Origin: an uncultured Bacillota bacterium
Lineage (GTDB): Bacteria; Bacillota_I; Bacilli_A; RF39; UBA660
Direction: 5' to 3'
Length of the DNA stretch: 14,972 nucleotides
Assembly: GCA_947165195.1 (NCBI GenBank)
Contig: CAMUZJ010000018.1
Coordinates: forward strand, 1-14,972
Shown piece by piece: positions 13,972 through 14,972 of this stretch (the first letter of the stretch is position 1; each line of letters begins with the position of its first letter). Both the position numbers and the translations under genes were made by a program. The notes beneath the pieces are model-generated. The model saw only the letters and a program-made list of their open reading frames with translations. It was not told the DNA's origin and made no database searches.

Positions 13972-14266
13972 TAAAGTGTTAGTAAAATTAATTGTACCAG
14001 AGTTAGATTCTACTTTTGATATTTTTATTCCTGTTAATGAAGTAGTTTGGAAAGTAAAAAAGTTAATTGCTAAGTCGATTTATGATCTAACCAATGGAGA
14101 TTTGGATTATAATAAGGATTATGTTTTAGTCAATAAAACTAATTCAAAGGTTTATGAAAATAATGTAGTTATTCTTGATACAGATATTCGGAATGCTACA
14201 GAACTTATCTTTTTATCGATAAAAGATATGGATGCTATCTCTAATGTTGCTCCTATAGTAATGTAG
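13958..14266 (+). CDS. YukD/EsaB-like ubiquitin-fold protein of the T7SS
   Basis: About 102 residues. The pattern is the ubiquitin-like fold of YukD/EsaB: strand 'KVLVKLIVPELDSTFDIFIP', helix 'VVWKVKKLIAKSIYDLTN', 'YVLVNKTNSKVYENNVVILD' (compare 'RVVNKDKVFSGECKLSDC' in B. subtilis YukD), and a last strand 'ATELIFLSI'. In Bacillus and Staphylococcus this small cytoplasmic protein is required for or regulates T7 secretion and is encoded next to essC. The start is uncertain: GTG 13949, ATG 13955, ATG 13958 or TTG 13964 are in frame, and GTGGAG (13949-13954) is the only ribosome-like site; all of them overlap the essC end, so it is translationally coupled. It extends ~10 residues beyond the usual ~80 at the C-terminus. 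Identification rests on fold pattern and position. Confidence 0.7.
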   Translation: MILNNKVLVKLIVPELDSTFDIFIPVNEVVWKVKKLIAKSIYDLTNGDLDYNKDYVLVNKTNSKVYENNVVILDTDIRNATELIFLSIKDMDAISNVAPIVM

Positions 14267-14286
14267 TTTTTATCTAATAACTTTTA

Positions 14287-14315
14287 TTGATTTTTAAATA
14301 AATAATTTGTATAAT
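14287..14315 (+). promoter_or_regulatory. Strong promoter for the WXG100-like gene
   Basis: TTGATT (14287-14292), 17-base spacer, perfect TATAAT (14310-14315). Predicted +1 is near 14322, followed by a 34-nt leader carrying a perfect AGGAGGA (14343-14349) 6 nt before ATG 14356. A weak hairpin, AATAA (14276-14280) with TTATT (14284-14288), overlaps the -35. Confidence 0.75.
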
Positions 14316-14355
14316 TCCTATATAGAATGGATGTTCTTAATTAGGAGGAATATAT

Positions 14356-14972
14356 ATGTCGATAGTAGGATTTGATCCAACTTTAGTTAGAAATACTATT
14401 ATGAAATTACAAAGTGCTTATAAAGAATTAATGAATGCCCTAGCTAGTGATATGCAAGTAAATTTTGTAGATGCAATGTCTAATTATTGGGCATGTAATC
14501 AAGCTCAAAGTTTTTTTCAATCTGCATTTAAACCAGCTGCAGATGAATTATTAAGTAACTCTTATAGAATTTTTGAAAGTATTGTAAATTATATGAATAA
14601 TTCTGCAATCTCATGGGCACAACAAACGAATTCTCAGTGGTCATCAATTTCTTTTGGTGGAGAATTAAAGCGAATTAGTGTAGATAGTATCAGAGAAAAT
14701 ATTAATGGAGTAAGGGGGGCAGATCAAGTGAATGCTCTTAATACGGTTGCAAGACTTCAAGTAATCTCTAATAATGCTACTACTGCTTTAGAAAATGCGA
14801 AAGCTGCCGTACAAAACTGTGGATTTGTTGGAAGAGGACAAGAGGAGCAATTAGTAGCAGCTCTAAATACGCTTAAGAATAGTGTAATTACTGCTTCTAA
14901 TACTTTAACAGATGCTACTAAAAAAGCTATTAGTGATACAATAGTAGCTTATGGAAATTTAGCTACTAAAGT
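14356..14972 (+). CDS. Long WXG100-like T7SS helical protein (partial, runs off window)
   Basis: ATG 14356 follows a perfect AGGAGGA at 6 nt and the frame is open to the window end (205 complete codons), so the C-terminus is missing. The first half (residues ~1-95) fits a WXG100 helical hairpin: helix 'LVRNTIMKLQSAYKELMNAL', turn 'NYWACNQAQSFF' at ~43-54, where WxG is replaced by WAC, then a second helix. The second half (~105-205) repeats a helix-turn-helix layout: 'NTVARLQVISNNATTALENA', a turn 'NCGFVGRGQEEQ' around 154-165, then 'LVAALNTLKNSVITASNTL'. It is Ala/Asn/Ser rich, lacks a signal peptide and lies right after essC and the EsaB-like gene, all as expected for a T7SS substrate. Classical EsxA is ~100 residues, so this is a double-length variant or the N-terminal targeting part of a larger effector. 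Confidence 0.75.
   Translation, partial: MSIVGFDPTLVRNTIMKLQSAYKELMNALASDMQVNFVDAMSNYWACNQAQSFFQSAFKPAADELLSNSYRIFESIVNYMNNSAISWAQQTNSQWSSISFGGELKRISVDSIRENINGVRGADQVNALNTVARLQVISNNATTALENAKAAVQNCGFVGRGQEEQLVAALNTLKNSVITASNTLTDATKKAISDTIVAYGNLATK

Noticed and set aside
1..14972. Mobile elements, CRISPR array, tRNA or rRNA genes
   Set aside because: No transposase or integrase motifs, no regularly spaced direct repeats, and no tRNA cloverleaf or rRNA-like GC-rich stretch was seen on either strand.

Overview
The window is AT-rich DNA (roughly 30% GC by eye) from a Gram-positive, Firmicutes-type bacterium, most likely an uncultured gut member of Bacilli/Erysipelotrichia-like lineages. The evidence is strong AGGAGG-type ribosome sites, sigma-A promoters (several with an extended -10), a small acid-soluble spore protein at the left edge, and a Firmicutes-style type VII secretion (T7SS) ATPase at the right. 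Standard code 11 fits: tryptophan is TGG throughout, no gene is interrupted by TGA, and every visible stop is TAA or TAG.

Layout. (1) 1-188, minus strand: 5' part of sspI, a spore-core DNA-binding protein, divergent from (2) 310-1611: a secreted protein with a TasA/pilin-like N-terminus and a C-terminal LamG (ConA-like) domain, closed by a terminator. (3) 1665-5050: a tight housekeeping operon with a YgjP-type metallopeptidase, a TrmH/SpoU RNA 2'-O-methyltransferase, rimM, a broken STAS-like (DUF4325) gene, trmD and a small helical protein of unknown function. Its promoter is nested in the preceding terminator. (4) 5126-6547: a two-pass membrane protein that resembles the DUF5305 family. (5) 6825-7787: rplS behind tandem promoters and a structured leader, then a Ser/Lys type I signal peptidase, followed by a small orphan gene (7795-8205). 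(6) 8280-9272: a polytopic membrane protein with a Ser/Tyr-rich linker and four ~21-residue C-terminal repeats. (7) 9394 to the window end: T7SS genes encoding an EssC-like FtsK/SpoIIIE ATPase, an overlapping YukD/EsaB-like ubiquitin-fold protein, and, from its own strong promoter, a long WXG100-like helical protein that runs off the window.

How they fit together: the left and middle carry translation and RNA-maturation functions (RimM, TrmD, TrmH, L19) with envelope-export functions mixed in (signal peptidase, DUF5305-like protein, secreted LamG protein). The right third begins a T7SS locus: EssC is the motor, the EsaB-like protein a likely regulator or cofactor, and the WXG100-like protein a probable substrate. 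EssA, EssB and EsaA are not in the window. The most unusual items are the multiply broken DUF4325 gene inside the rimM-trmD operon, an EssC whose second and third ATPase modules lack Walker A motifs, the double-length WXG100-like protein, promoters nested in terminator hairpins, and a possible pseudoknot in the rplS leader.
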